Assembly (NCBI GenBank): GCA_022701365.1
Contig: JAKUHH010000177.1
Span: 1,054,001 to 1,118,000, forward strand
DNA length: 64,000 bases
Source of the DNA: Mycocentrospora acerina
Lineage: Eukaryota; Ascomycota; Dothideomycetes; Pleosporales
Direction of reading: 5' to 3'
Shown here piece after piece: positions 25,553 to 37,753 of the stretch (position 1 is its first letter; every line of letters starts with the position of its first letter). A program made the position numbers and the translations under genes. Under the pieces are notes generated by a model. That model saw only the letters and a program-made list of their open reading frames with translations. It did no database searches and was not told where the DNA came from.

Positions 25553-26178
25553 ATGGCGCGCCAGAACCCCAACATCATAATCACAGGAACACCAGGTGTG
25601 GGCAAGACAACACATGCAGAGCAGCTTGCACGGAGTACAGGGTTCAATCATATCTCCGTGAATCAGATTGTCAAAGACGAGGGCTTCCATGAGGGCAAGG
25701 ACGAGGAGACAGGGAGCTGGGTAGTGGATGAGGATAAGGTGCGTATACATACATACCTCCCTACGTTCGACCATTCACCAGTTGAAGCGCAAGTCCTCAA
25801 TGGAACAATCGCGGTAGCTAATCCAACCTCCAGCTCCTCGATCACCTCGAAGCCACGAACCTCTACGAGACAGGCGGGAACATACTCGACTGGCATGCTT
25901 GCGACCTCTTCCCAGAGCGCTGGATAGATCTTGTCATTGTGCTACGCTGCGATTCTACCACACTATACGACCGTTTGACGGCGAGAGGGTACAAGGACAA
26001 GAAACTCGAGGAGAATATGGATAGCGAGATTATGCAGGTGCTGCTTGATGAGGCGAGAGAGGCATACAAGGAGGAGATCATCGTGGAGCTGAGGAGTGAT
26101 AGTGCAGACGATGTAGAGGGGAACGTGGAAAGGGTGGAACAGTGGATTGAGAACTGGAAGAAGGACCGGGCGGAGTAG
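25553..26178 (+). CDS. FAP7: Adenylate kinase isoenzyme 6 homologue (FAP7/hCINAP)
   Basis: Nuclear NMP kinase-like ATPase needed for the final maturation of 18S rRNA in 40S subunits, working with uS11 (Rps14). Two exons, 25553-25738 and 25834-26178 (intron 25739-25833), give 176 aa. The P-loop is GTPGVGKTT at 12-20. NHISVNQIVKDEGFHEGKDE is the NMP-binding segment, and LLDHLEATNLYETGGNILDW follows the splice. DWHACDLFPERWIDLVIVLR and LYDRLTARGYKDKKLEEN are both conserved in the family. Unspliced reading after 25738 gives no homologous sequence. It converges with HAM1, with only 142 bp between the stop codons. Confidence 0.96.
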
Positions 26179-26320
26179 GGGTTATGGCTGTGTATTAGAT
26201 GGACAGCGGGATATGTGGAGATCGAGAATTGGGCAATGGAATCTCTAGTAAGTACTATTTATCTCATATATCTTGATCTTGGGTTTGGAGTGCGGAGCTT
26301 AAGTCAAGAAGGCCCTTGAT

Positions 26321-27180
26321 TTATGCATCAACTTTCTTCGATGCCAACCACTCTTTCAGTTTATCCAGCGCCTTTCCCCGATGACTGATTTTGTTCTTCT
26401 CGCTCTTCTCCATCTCCGCATATGTCTGGCCCTCATACTCAAAGCACGAGTCCCAGCCTGTGTCTAGTTAGCTTCTGATGCACTGTTCCATGACCGCTTC
26501 TAATGTTGTCGTCTTTAAGAGCCATAAACTTACCAAAGACAGTAGAACCCCGACTCTCTACCAGTTTTCCATCTGTACGTCCTTGGAATAGTACAGGCTC
26601 GTGGCCAGGACCCTCGCAGTATGCAAATGTGCAGATTGCTTGTGCAGACTTATCTTCAAAGCCTGAGAGCATTTTGTGGAGTTGCTGAGCACCAAGGGAA
26701 AGCATGAACCATTTACTGTGGATGGTCAGGATTGAACCATGAATGTAACAACTCTAGAATATGCTTTCCAAAAGCAAGCAGGGGAGGCGTGCCGGTAAGG
26801 TGACCACTTACATGTACGGTCCAGGTAGGTCATTCATAGCTTTGAAGGAGAGACATGTATCTTCCACAAGGACAGGCCCCTTTATCTAGGTGATCGTTAG
26901 CAATCGATTATATCTGCTTTGTTCGATATTAAACTTACTTCATTCGCGGCTCTGCGTGCCTTATCTGTGGTGACTTCCTCAATCGTGCCTTGAATCTCAA
27001 CAAGGTCGACATTCTGATTGCGTAACTCAATAACGCCTTCGAGGATGGCTTGGACCTGCATTACTGCATTGGTTTCGTTTTTGCTTGCAGCGAGTGAGAT
27101 TCCAGTCTTACCTCAGCTAGCTTATTTTTGTTGCCCGTGATGAAGTTTAGGTGCTTTGGCACTGTGGAGGTGGACGCCAT
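26321..27180 (-). CDS. HAM1: Inosine triphosphate pyrophosphatase
   Basis: Hydrolyses ITP, dITP and XTP to monophosphates, keeping deaminated purines out of nucleic acids. Five exons: 27180-27112, 27055-26939, 26885-26812, 26715-26534 and 26457-26321, giving 192 aa (yeast 197). The N-terminus carries the nucleotide-binding [10 protein letters not shown] (split by intron 1). The middle has [19 protein letters not shown] and the substrate-site [20 protein letters not shown] then PYIKWF (split by intron 3). The C-terminal exon gives [16 protein letters not shown] and ends [20 protein letters not shown]. All four joins restore conserved sequence. It diverges from the P450-like gene. Confidence 0.97.
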
Positions 27181-27921
27181 ATCGACTAATACGTTACTAC
27201 TGAAGAAGCGTCTATTGTGCGAGTAAGAACCTGTCGTTGATTGGTTGTGGTTGGTATGCGCTCTTCGATGAGCAGATTGGTGAGTCGGAACGGTTGTTGA
27301 GAGGCCTTGATCCTTGAGGGTAAGCTTCCTGAAGGTTCTGTGGCCAGCACTAGCTCTGCTTATTTGCACGTGTCTGACTGTCTTGAAGAAGTTAGTTTGA
27401 CTCATATGAACCTCCAAGATAGCTCAAGTGATGTACCAGTCCAGTAGACGTGTTCCGTAGTCTGATAATGGGTCACTGGTAGGCACGAAAGAGAGCGTGA
27501 CAGTACTGTAGGGCTGAAAAACTCTTAACCTAATTGGACGGTAGAAGACATGTAGGGCTGGGGGTACAGCAAGGCGCAAACTCTGGTCTATCGCGTCCAG
27601 AGGTGGAATTGTGTTTAGTCGTTCAAGCGAGGGCTTACCCAATCATGGGCCACGTCGAGCGACACCGTGCCTTTCAGCTATCCTAGCGTCTCAGCACCAC
27701 TGCCTCTCACTAACGTTCACCATCATTCTTGCCTATCGGTGAACTTCCTGTGTACATCGTGCTTCTGTCTCGTTGTTGCTTGGGGTTGAAGACATAGTTT
27801 TTTTCTTCTAGCGTACAGCGCCCTCGACGCAATCCTCTGCACCTCTATTTGGTTCGCTCAAATCGTGAGCTTGTACTGAAGCTTGGGTTGTCGGCGAGAG
27901 CGAGGAAACAAGCTATTCAGT
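27181..27921. other. Divergent intergenic region, HAM1 / P450-like gene
   Basis: Shared upstream DNA of two divergent genes. Frames here are short and unsupported. Confidence 0.6.
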
Positions 27922-29955
27922 ATGGCTTCACTCAGAGGACTTTTTTGGGGGGTATACACGTCGAATGGAATCATAAGGACGGTTTTCCTTCCAATATGGT
28001 ATCTTCTACTACTCAGTCCGTTTTTGTTTGTAATCACATACTACTCTAGACTTGGTCGGCAGCTCGCAAGCTTTGTACCGCAAGACTTCTCAGTATTTGA
28101 TCTTTTGCCGCAAGTCGTTTTGTCTGTGGTGTTCATTCTTCTCCCAACAAGACTACTATCTGGCTCGAGGGATGTTGCGAAGAGTAAAAATGGAGGGACG
28201 AGGCGGATACAATCGCTGCCATACTGGATCCCGGGTGTGCGACACTTGTGGAGTATTATTTTTGGCGCAGAAGAGTGGATGAAAGGCGTGAGGTTGGTGA
28301 TGGAAACTCAATTGATATAATGTGTCTAATAACGATCCAGGGAATCTTCAATCACCAATATTGTTGCATACAAAGCGGCAGGGTCGAAGCATAACGTCGT
28401 TTTCTCGACATCTCTTCTGGACCAAGTTTACAATAACTGGGACAATCTGAAGGAAGCGGAGAGCAGCACATGGCCTGTACTTCAAAAGGCATTCAGGATG
28501 CCGAAAAGTGTCGAAAAGGAGTACTTCGAGCTACAGCCCGCGATTGAAGAGGCTATTGAATCACAGGTGTTCGAAGCAGGCCAGATGGAAAGTCTCACAA
28601 CTGCTTCGCTGAAGCTACTATCGGGATCTCTGCCGGACTTGGTCACATTCAATTCCTCAATCGTCGACCAAATGCAGTGGGAGCGCGCGTCAACCGTAGA
28701 ATTGACAGATGGCACATCAGAAGCTGAGTGTGAATTTGTCTCATTGATCAACGACTTCTGCTGCAACACGATTTTGCCCCCCATAACCGGCACTCAATTC
28801 ACAGAATCATATGTGCTATTAGCCTCAGATCTTGCTTCGTTCAATCAGTTATACTATGCACTCGCCCTTGGACTGCCGCGCTTTTCTCCAGTTCGAGGTC
28901 TGCCCGCTGCTGCGTTGGCGAAGAGGAGGTTACTCTCAAATTTCACCAACTTATTTCATGATCTTACAAACCCACCCGTCAAAAGAGTACCGGATGATGA
29001 CGAAAGCGTGAGCGGAGAAGAGATGGATGCTGACGATGATACGTCGCTTACAGCACTGAACGAACTCTTCAAGAAGCATAACCTGCCGTCGACAGCAAGA
29101 GCAGCAATTACACTTCAGCTTGTACATAGCATCGTTGCGGAAATTGTTCCTTTAGTTCTTTGGACACTTCTTCATGTCTATTCAAAATCGAATTCTCTGG
29201 AGGGACAGAGCGAGCCCGTTACACCACTACAAAGGATCAAAGAAGAGACGAAACGTTGGGCAGAAGCTATTCAACCTCCGTCGATACACCCTCTCTTTCC
29301 CGCTCCGCCAGAGATCTCATTCGCATCTACAACTCAAGCCATTTCAACAAAATCATTCCCATATCTGCGTTCTTGCATCAACGAAGTCCGACGATTCTAT
29401 ACCTCTTCTGCTAGCACCTACAAGGTCACAAAACCAATTATACTAGAAGAGCAGAGCATTAGCCCTGGGGATCCAGAGAAGTTTGAACTAGATGTTGGCT
29501 CATATGTCGATATTGGCTTGTCTACGACTCTTGTTAACTCTTCATCGGCTAGTTTTCACTCTCCCGACACGTTTAAGCCCGACCGTTTTCTGGACACACC
29601 TCCACCATCATCTATTGTCTCTCCAACCGATAAATCAGAGTCTTACAAGACCGCGCTTGTTGTATCTATTGTAGCAGGTATTATCCAGCTATGGGAGATT
29701 ACTCCGGCTCCGAAGAAAACTTTCTTAGAAAAGATTCAAGAGGCAGGACAAGAAGCTCAAGCCGGCGCCGCAGCTATGAGTGGAGAGCAGAGGCCTGTCC
29801 CAGGTGAAAACAAGAAAGAAGAGAGACCAGGCGTTTGGGAGATTCCCAAGGCGGTTGACGGATCTAGTATCAAGGTACCCATGGGAGAAATCAAAGTGAG
29901 AATCAGAAGAAGAGAAGATCTCCCGAAGCCAAAGGTGTTAAGGAAGGGCAGATAA
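27922..29955 (+). CDS. Cytochrome P450-like protein lacking the heme-thiolate cysteine
   Basis: Two exons, 27922-28292 and 28341-29955 (48-nt intron with a CTAATAAC branch-like site), give 661 aa. A hydrophobic anchor lies near the N-terminus (about residues 15-42, TVFLPIWYLLLLSPFLFVIT). Features of P450 folds are visible: an I-helix-like segment SIVAEIVPLVLWTLLHVYS of the CYP7/CYP8 type (no AGxDTT), an ExxR motif NEVRR with E472 and R475, and a PERF-like FKPDRF at 535-540. What should follow is FxxGxxxCxG. Instead about 20 residues (TPPPSSIVSPTDKSESYKT) lead directly into an L-helix-like ALVVSIVAGIIQLWEI, and there is no cysteine in the last ~185 residues. It is longer than usual P450s (about 500-550) because of an acidic insert near residue 340 and a ~90-residue charged tail. 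I infer an ER-anchored protein that cannot be a normal thiolate monooxygenase. Confidence 0.7.
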
Positions 29956-31525
29956 CGGGCATATAATTGCAGCAAAGAGATAGCAAGGGATTGTGCAGAA
30001 GTATCAGTGGTATAGGAAAATGCGATGAGGGGTATTGTGAAAGTCATATGGAGAGAGATGAATGATGTTGAAAATGAGTAAATGCTCTCTGTCCGTGTGG
30101 TGTTTTCATATGTTCAATTGCTCATGAGCAGGCAAAATATTCAACATACTAAAACCAGTTATAGCTAGACTTGAGGGTAAGCGACCAACCTGATAGAAAC
30201 GTTGTTGCGCACATCAAAAGCGCAATTGTACCAGCACCTCTCGTCCGCAAGCGCCCCACCTCCTACTACCAAACATGACACCAAATCCCCAAACAACACG
30301 TCAACACCATCTCCCAAGCAACCTCTCGTGACTCTCCCAATAGTCCAGTCCCAGTACCAGGCTCGAGTCATATTGCATAATTCCTCCCTTGTGAGCCAAA
30401 GTAGCGGTGAGCACGAGACAAGAGCACACGCACCTGCTCACAGACCCTCGCTCGTTCGCTCGCGCAACCCTCCAAAAAAATCCCGCTTCCCCGCGACGAT
30501 GAACGTGCTCAACACGAACGCGACGCGCTGGAAAAGAGATCGACAGATACAACGGTGGTACTGTCAGCATCGATCTCACCGCAATGCTGCCGAGTCGGCT
30601 AGTGTGAGTTGGGGGATGGGTGGGAGGAAAAGTGTCACACCGCTGAACCTTGGGAGTGAGGCGGGAGATTAGGGGTTGGGTTGTGCTGGATTGTGCTCGT
30701 GCTGTGCTATGCGAGGTAGGATGGAATGAGAGTTTGGCGAGATGGCGGTGGCAGGGAGGGGCGTCTACAATAGATGGCTTGTGCTATGCTTGAATTCGAG
30801 TGAAGGTGCATATAATGGGCGCGTCGGAATGTGCACCAGGCGCCGCGTTGGTAGCAAGCTCTTAGATAGAGAAGGTCTCCAGACTACATCGGAAGCTGAA
30901 AGAATGTAATCGGTCTCTGTGCTAATCAGTTCGATCATTTGGCATGGTAGAGATCTAGGATAATTCAGCAGAAAGTGCAAAGCAACACAATGTGATAGGA
31001 ACGGCCGACAAGAGGCTATGGGTTCGCAATTGACGTCAGTAAACGTAGGCGCGTGACGTGGGGAAGATAGCAAATATGAGATGATCTGGAGTAAGAACAT
31101 AGCGATCGTTGATCGAGACTGACACGTTCTGTAGTCATGGCATTGACGAAGAGCAGGACATTTGAAAAAGTGTGAAGTGAGAGGGATATCTGCATGTGTG
31201 GACGAAAGAAAATGTCATAATGCGTTGAGGATCCAAGTGCATGGCCGGCGACGCCCACCGAGGACACGGAGAGGAACAGCTTGCACCAACGGACCGAAGA
31301 ATGGTGTAAGTTGTCATTGTCATTTCCGTGATTGCACTTTTCCCGCACCGCCACATAAACACCAGATGCGGACAATGCATCCATGCACGCCGTCAGTACC
31401 GCGGAGAGGCATCAAGGCGTATGTTTGAACATTCATTTGTAAACATAACACCTTTTGGATGCCCAGATCATGCCGCGGAAAGTTGAAAGACCCTGAAAAA
31501 CCCCTGCCTGTTCAACCATGACCGT
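29956..31525. other. Convergent intergenic region (1.6 kb)
   Basis: Between the P450-like gene (+) and eS1 (-). A 156-codon plus-strand frame at 30202-30672 has no ATG until 30499 and low-complexity content, so I do not call it. I see no RNA gene. Confidence 0.55.
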
Positions 31526-32501
31526 TTACACGTTCTCAAGGACCGTCTCCTTGAACTCCCGCTCAACCTGAATATTGTTAGATGTATTCTTGTGGATGGG
31601 ATGTTGGTGTTGGGGTAGGCGTACCTTCTGGCCAGCATCGTCCTGGCTCGACTCGCCGTGCAGACCGAGGAGAGCACCAAGGTCGAACTTGGGCGACTTG
31701 AGGAGCTTGACCTTTCGGATGTGGACCTGTGGCGTGTTAGCCTGATTCTTGCTGTATACCCCTCTCTTCTTTTTTTTCAAACCCATGCACGTACGTTCTG
31801 CAGGGGGTAGATGCCCTGGGTAGCCTTCTCGATGGCGCGGCCAATGACCTCGGGGATCAGCTTCTGGGTGAGCTGAGCAAGGGTGCACGAGCTGGCATCG
31901 CGCTGGATGATCTCAATCATCTTCTTGCGGATCGCCCTGATCTGGGAAGAGGCGGCGTATGTGGTCTTCTTGATCTGGTTTGGTCGGCGCTTGGTGAAAG
32001 CAATGGCGAAGAGGCGGAGGAGGTAATCGTCGGTGGTCTTGACAACAACGTTGGCCTCAATGAGGGATTGCCACTTGCGGACGAGCGAGCGGAGCTTGTC
32101 CGAGGTGAAGTCGAGGCCGTGGAAGTTGGTCAGGCAGTTCTTGCCCTGGACCTCGTCGACGCGGAGCTTGACCTTGCGGAAAGCGTGGTCCTCGTCCTTC
32201 TGGAGATCGGCGAGCGAGACCTCGAATATCCGGCCCTTCAGCGCATCGTTTGCGTTCTTGAGACCAGTGGTGCGGTTGACGAGGGTCTTGCCGACACTGC
32301 AGAGAACAGACGGGTCAGCATCGATTCGATCGCAGTGGAAGCAGAGCTGCTGTGCCTCTGTCGTGGCGGGGAGGCTTACTCTCGGATCGCGAAAGTTCCT
32401 GGGGCCTTGACGTTGTACCAGTCCTTCTTCGCGAAGGTGTCGGTCTTCTTCTTGAGACCCTTCTTTCCCTTTGAAAGACGCTTGTTCTTGCCGACAGCCA
32501 T
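31526..32501 (-). CDS. RPS1: 40S ribosomal protein S1 (eS1, S3Ae)
   Basis: Small-subunit ribosomal protein near the mRNA exit. Four exons on the minus strand, 32501-32380, 32296-31795, 31726-31625 and 31567-31526, give 255 aa, identical in length to yeast Rps1. It starts [20 protein letters not shown] and continues [17 protein letters not shown]. The first join restores [20 protein letters not shown]. Family blocks [40 protein letters not shown] and [20 protein letters not shown] are all visible. The 14-codon last exon ends [13 protein letters not shown]. Confidence 0.98.
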
Positions 32502-33541
32502 GATTGCGACGTTAGTATTTGGGCGTCGAGGCGTGTGGTGTTGTCGTCGTCGGTGGTCGAGGAGCGAATTTCACACTGGTGTCTGGCCGTGTTTGAATTA
32601 AGCGAGTCTTGGCTTGGGTAATCCGGCCCTGGGTCACGTGGTGCCACAACCACGACGATCCTGCCGTGTCGACTCTTACGCTCGCTTGCTCAATGGTTGC
32701 ATGTCCTGCATTTGAGTCTTGTCACGCTGGTCAACCGCTGGCAATTTTTCTGCACGTGTTCTCCTTGACACCGGTATTGACACTGCTGAACAGCCTCGTC
32801 TCAGCACTGCAGCGTCCAAAGCGGCGTGCACAAGGTCATGCCATAGCATGCGAGGGAGCGAGTCGACGATGCGTGCCCATCAAGGCTCAGTGCGCGTCAC
32901 ATAACTTTCATGGGTTATAACAAGAGCTGTGCATGTCGAGGTGCGGGAGTGTGGTTCAGTCTCGTTTATTACTATCGTGGCTCCTCACCGCCACCTTGTG
33001 CACAAATCGCACTCTTCTCCACTACACTACTCTACACTACACCGTCCACGCACAAACAAAAAAAAGTGTCGAGTCATCGACTAGCAATAAGCACTGTTGT
33101 CGATGTGCTTTTTCATTCTCACGGCTGCGCCTAGTTGCTTCTCAGCCACCAGCCTTCTGGTCTATTCCCTCGCCTCGCCTCAGTGCAGTGGCTGTGCACG
33201 ACGTCGTGCGCGTCAACAACCCCCACAATAAGTTCTTCTTCTTCCCTGCATAATAGTTTTTCTCAACCATGACGCACCTCCAGCCCCCGCGACTACTTGT
33301 CGCGTTTCCCCTTTGCATCGGGAGATTACGCGGCTCGTGTCCATGCGTGGCGTGCCACAGCAACGTAGGTGGGCTGAGTGGCTGGATTAATTGACTGACT
33401 CTCCAGTTGGCGACATGCTGAATTTCCATGAAAAGGGGATCGTATGTGTGTTCAGGTAGTAACATAGGTCGTAAGTCTTGCGATAGATTGGCGAAGCCTC
33501 TCCCATTCAGTGGCAATTCTTAACCTAGTTGCCTCATCTAG
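32502..33541. other. Intergenic, eS1 upstream / small Ser-Pro protein downstream
   Basis: The eS1 upstream region and 3' flank of the next minus-strand gene. Overlapping unsupported frames only. A short ctacactac repeat lies at about 33020-33040. Confidence 0.55.
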
Positions 33542-34059
33542 TCATGTCCTGACGGCAGCGTGCTCATGACGCTGATCATACGGGCTTTGGCTTTGGCAGA
33601 GCTGCTCAAAGTCTGGGAAGCTGATATAACCATCTGGAGCACTATTAGTTTACTGTTAAGTTTGATGTATTAATGTAAAGGATACCTACCCTGCTGTCTG
33701 TACTGTCTTACGTAACGCTCACTTTCACTCCTCCACATTTTCGGTCTCTCGGAGCCATACGATGAGTTTGAGTGCATTTCGCTGTGTCTCATCTCTGGAG
33801 AAGGCATTGGGCTTGGTAAAGGTGTCTCGCCTCGTGGTGTGGTAGGTGATGATGCAACTTTGGCCAGCAGAATGGACGCCTTGGTCGGGCTTCCTGACGA
33901 TGACCCGGAAGAGCCCCTTCGAGAGGCAATCGGAACATGGGTCGTAAGACAAGGCGAAGAGACGACAGAAGGTGTAAGAGGCGGGCGACGACTGCCTGAT
34001 CTTGATCGTTGAGGCGCTTCGGTGGGTAGTGAGTAGTAGTATCGTGTGTTGTTCGACAT
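33542..34059 (-). CDS. Small Ser/Pro-rich protein of unknown function
   Basis: I do not recognise a named family. Two exons, 34059-33690 and 33633-33542, with a 56-nt intron, give 153 aa. It begins MSNNTRYYYSLPTEAP and is rich in Ser, Pro and Arg, with SPTTPRGETPLPSPMPSPEM, which resembles a cluster of proline-directed phosphorylation sites. KMWRSESERYVRQYRQQ leads into the splice and DGYISFPDFEQLCQSQS follows it. The acceptor is a clear CAG. The continuation after splicing is aromatic and ordered, unlike the unspliced reading, which stops after six residues (RYPLH). That makes a real gene more likely than chance. No membrane segment or signal peptide is seen. It is probably cytosolic or nuclear and partly disordered. 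Confidence 0.7.
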
Positions 34060-37000
34060 GGTGATTGTATTTGCTGTGTGTGTTCTTGTTGAAAATTGGA
34101 GGATTGGATCGAGGTACGGATTGCTGAAATGTCAAAATAGAAATGACACTTGGGAAGGCCTGGTAAATATGAACGGTACGCCCAGACACTATTCACCCCT
34201 GCGACAAGTGTATACGCCCAGATGCATGTCCCAGGGTACCCCTGTCGATGGCAGCTGCATCAGCGGTCGGCGTGTCCCACTCCACACCTTTGACCTCTGG
34301 TCCGGATGCAGCAAGACGCACGCCGCAGACAACGTGGATCGTTAGAGAAGAGCGTTGCAGGGGGCGCTACGTTGTCGTCCGTTCACTCGCCCCGTCTTGC
34401 CCTCAGCCAGCACAAGACCATTTATCACCTTCTCTAGGCTGCACTTGCTGCTGCAGGCGTGAGCTGGCCACAAAAGACAAGCTCAAACACATCCACCGCT
34501 ATTGTTAAGTCGGTCACCAGTGGCACGCTGTTAGCCCTGAAAGGCTGCTCTGTCCGTCCAGCGCATGCGCTTACGGTGACAGGTATCGGCTTCACTGGCT
34601 CGTGTTCTGTTCCAATTTCGTCGGAAGAGCGGGTGCGAAGGCGGCACTGCGCACCATGGGGATAGGCGGATAGGAGCCGGATTGGCACAGGAGCATCTCA
34701 CACCGTCATAGCCGTGCGTTGACGACAACGTTCAGGAATCAGGACCTGAAAATCGGTGGGCGTTCTTAGCTGCTAACGGCGAGGGGCAGGCACATCATTA
34801 TTTCTTAATCGATAAGACATCACGAAGAGTTGTTTCTTGTGCGAACTCGTAATCCTGAGTGACGGGAACGCCGCCCCTCTATTGTAACTGTTTCCAAGTG
34901 ACGACATTTCTTGCGTCGGCTGGATATTCGATTAACGCGTGTCATGCATTGCATATCCGGAGCCCACCTGCAAAAGTCGAGAACAGAGCAGAACAAGGAC
35001 ATCCTGCCACAGCCCTTGTGCGATATACCACCGTAACAAGAACAAGAGACGAGCCACTATCGAATGGTTCCGATCGCCGTCTCGTCAGCATTCAATACCG
35101 AGGTCCCCCCTGCCATGGAAATCCGTCGAATCGGCACCGGTAGCTGGCTCTCCAAACGGTACCACGGGTTGTATAACGATTGAGCGACAGCCACGTTACC
35201 GGCAAGTGAGGCCGCCTTCCCCCCACCGCCCAGAAGTACCCCTCACGTGTTTGATGTCTTGTTGACCGGGTGAACACGCTGACACGCCTCCACGTCAACC
35301 GAATCTGGAACCTCTTTCGATTGTTTTGGTCTCCACTTCCCAGTTTTCGTGTCAGCTTTGCTGAACTCAGCTGTGCGATTACTCCCACTAGGATACCTTT
35401 CGAACAGAACGGAGACCACTCCGCCTATGTCATCGCATGCTAAAACGGTAACCTTCAGCCGGGGATTATACTAACTTTGCGACTTGTTACAACCTACCTT
35501 CGTAGACTCACGAATAGACTTTTGCGTCTGTACGTACGTACACATACTTCTGTACAGGCAGGTACAAGTCCCCTTTGCCATCGAAATTCGGTTCCAAGTT
35601 TTCTTCTCGTCCCATGTTCAGTCAACCCACAAACCCACCACGTGCTTTTCAAAATTCAACTCCACCCAAACCATCGTGATTGAATTTGCAAGGTGAACAG
35701 AATTATGAGAAAAATTCACATCACACAAGCATCTATCCACTGGGTGGAATAATATGTTGTGTGCAGACGCTACTTATACAAGACCCGCAATCAATCCATA
35801 TTGAGGGGCACATGCAGGAGCCCGAATATGCCATGCTGCCCAGTTCGTTTCAATCTGAGGTTAGCTATGCAGCCATAATTTCAGGCATGGGCACTATGAG
35901 TCTTCGAACCTGTGTAGTGGGTAATATTCATGCGACATCCCGCCGTCATAGCCGCGACCGTTTAGCAACATACAAATTTGCTCTCCAAGACGCCATAATA
36001 ACAGGATATACAACAAAGCCGAAATTCAACACACTAGCATTGTTTCTAATTTAGAAAGACACTGTAGCACGAGAAGAGCACACTATACTCATCACTTCCT
36101 TTACCGCCACATCCGATAAACCGACAACCCCTCACCACGACGACACGACGACACGACGACACCCAAGTATTCTCCGCAAAGTCCAGACACGATTCCATGG
36201 CAGATCTCGCGCCGATCACAGCCGAGTGCGGGACAACACATCCACCACACATGTACACATAGCAACATTTACTGAGCCACGCTTACTTCTAGGCCTTCCA
36301 CCCAACAGAAAGCCGATTCGATATCTACCACTATCCACATGTCAAAATAACGTGCTTGCCTCCAACATGTGTACCTCCACACACACCGACTTGCGGGACA
36401 AAGGACTAGACTCTAATCATATGTTATGCGTGAACTAAGTGGGGACAGATCATGGGTGCATTGAGAAGAGCGGTAAGGTAAAACATACAACAGGTACACG
36501 TCGATAACATGGCGGTCGAGCCCAAATCAAAGCAAAGCGGGCCGCGCCGGTGTCGGTTTTTCCGCCCGGGACAGCTTAGGAGTCATATGTGCAGGCAGCG
36601 GGTAGGGCGGAAATCGTTACCAGGCATGCTGGTGTTGGTGTTGGTGTCCTGGTGATGAGATATGAAACACCGGTGCTGTGTGTTGTTAAGCTTTCGTGCG
36701 AGGATACCTACAATTAGAGGGCTCACGTGGCACAAGTGGGGGCAACTGGAGCGCTGGTTGTGTTGCAGTGGTGGGGACTCAAGGAATGAGAGAGTGGTAC
36801 ATTTTTCGCTCAGTATTGAAGGGATGTGAGTATTGTCCTGCGATGGTTTCGAGTTATCAGGCATGAATGACTCCAGGGAAAATTTGAGATGACTGGACAC
36901 TGCTGTCGTAGTGTAACCAACTTATGGTCAAGACAAAATTTACCTTTTTGACCGCTACAAAGCCACAAGTCTTCATGTAGACCAACCTTACACCCACCCG

Positions 37001-37753
37001 TCCACACACAACTTCTCACAAAGAATGCAACATACCACTCACCGCTCACAAACGCCAGCATCACCAAAGCAAACAGAAGCAACCATGCATGCCCTGTAAT
37101 TTCATTCCCATCCTCATTCCCATTACCCCCCCTCTCCCCAAGTCCTAATCCCCGTTACCGATCCTTCGTTTCACTTCTCCCCCAAAGTACCATGCTCAAA
37201 CTCCGACACACATACACACATACCTACACGCACACACTCGCTGCACCCCCCACCGCACAACCCCTACCACTTTCGTATTCCCGCCACATTGCCCTGCATG
37301 GGAACCGCTCACGCAGTGTTACACAACCGCAACGCGCAGTGCCGATCAGCCGACATGGATACAAGGAGTTTATCAATGCAAGCCTCCGTATAGTTCGACG
37401 TTGGTCTCTTGCTGTTCGTATATGCGGGTGAGAAGCGAGCGTAAGATGTTGGCGATGATGATTGTGATGGTGGTGATGATGATGCAGTAAGTACATGGGG
37501 TTGCTTGCTGTGCGTGGTGCGGGGTTATTGGGTTAAGATGAGAGGGGGTGGGTGGACGTGTACGGAAGGAGAAGTAGAGGGAGGGGTGAGGAGAATATGG
37601 AGATGTGGAGTGAATTTGAAGTTGGTTTGATTGTGTTTTTTTGTCTATGGAGTTTTACTTGTAGTTATTTGGAGGACGGGTTCAGCCATCGCGAATAGGT
37701 GCTTTTTCTATTCGCACAGAGCAATGTGTACGCGACCTCGGAATGATTTTCCC
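34060..37753. other. Gene-free stretch of 3.7 kb
   Basis: The longest stretch without a supportable gene, lying between the upstream region of the small Ser/Pro gene and the 3' end of URC1. Frames do not exceed about 125 codons and none shows a motif or convincing splice chain. Short tracts noted: gtac repeats at 35530-35540, three ACGACGAC units at about 36136-36162, and TC/AC-rich sequence at 37085-37240. No tRNA or transposon sequence was recognised. Confidence 0.55.

Noticed and set aside
30202..30672. 156-codon plus-strand frame
   Set aside because: No ATG until 30499, low-complexity Ser/Thr/Pro content, overlapping frames on the other strand, no splice partner.
35480..36054. Frames of 60-124 codons in the gene-free stretch
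   Set aside because: Short, overlapping, no motifs, no splice signals linking them.
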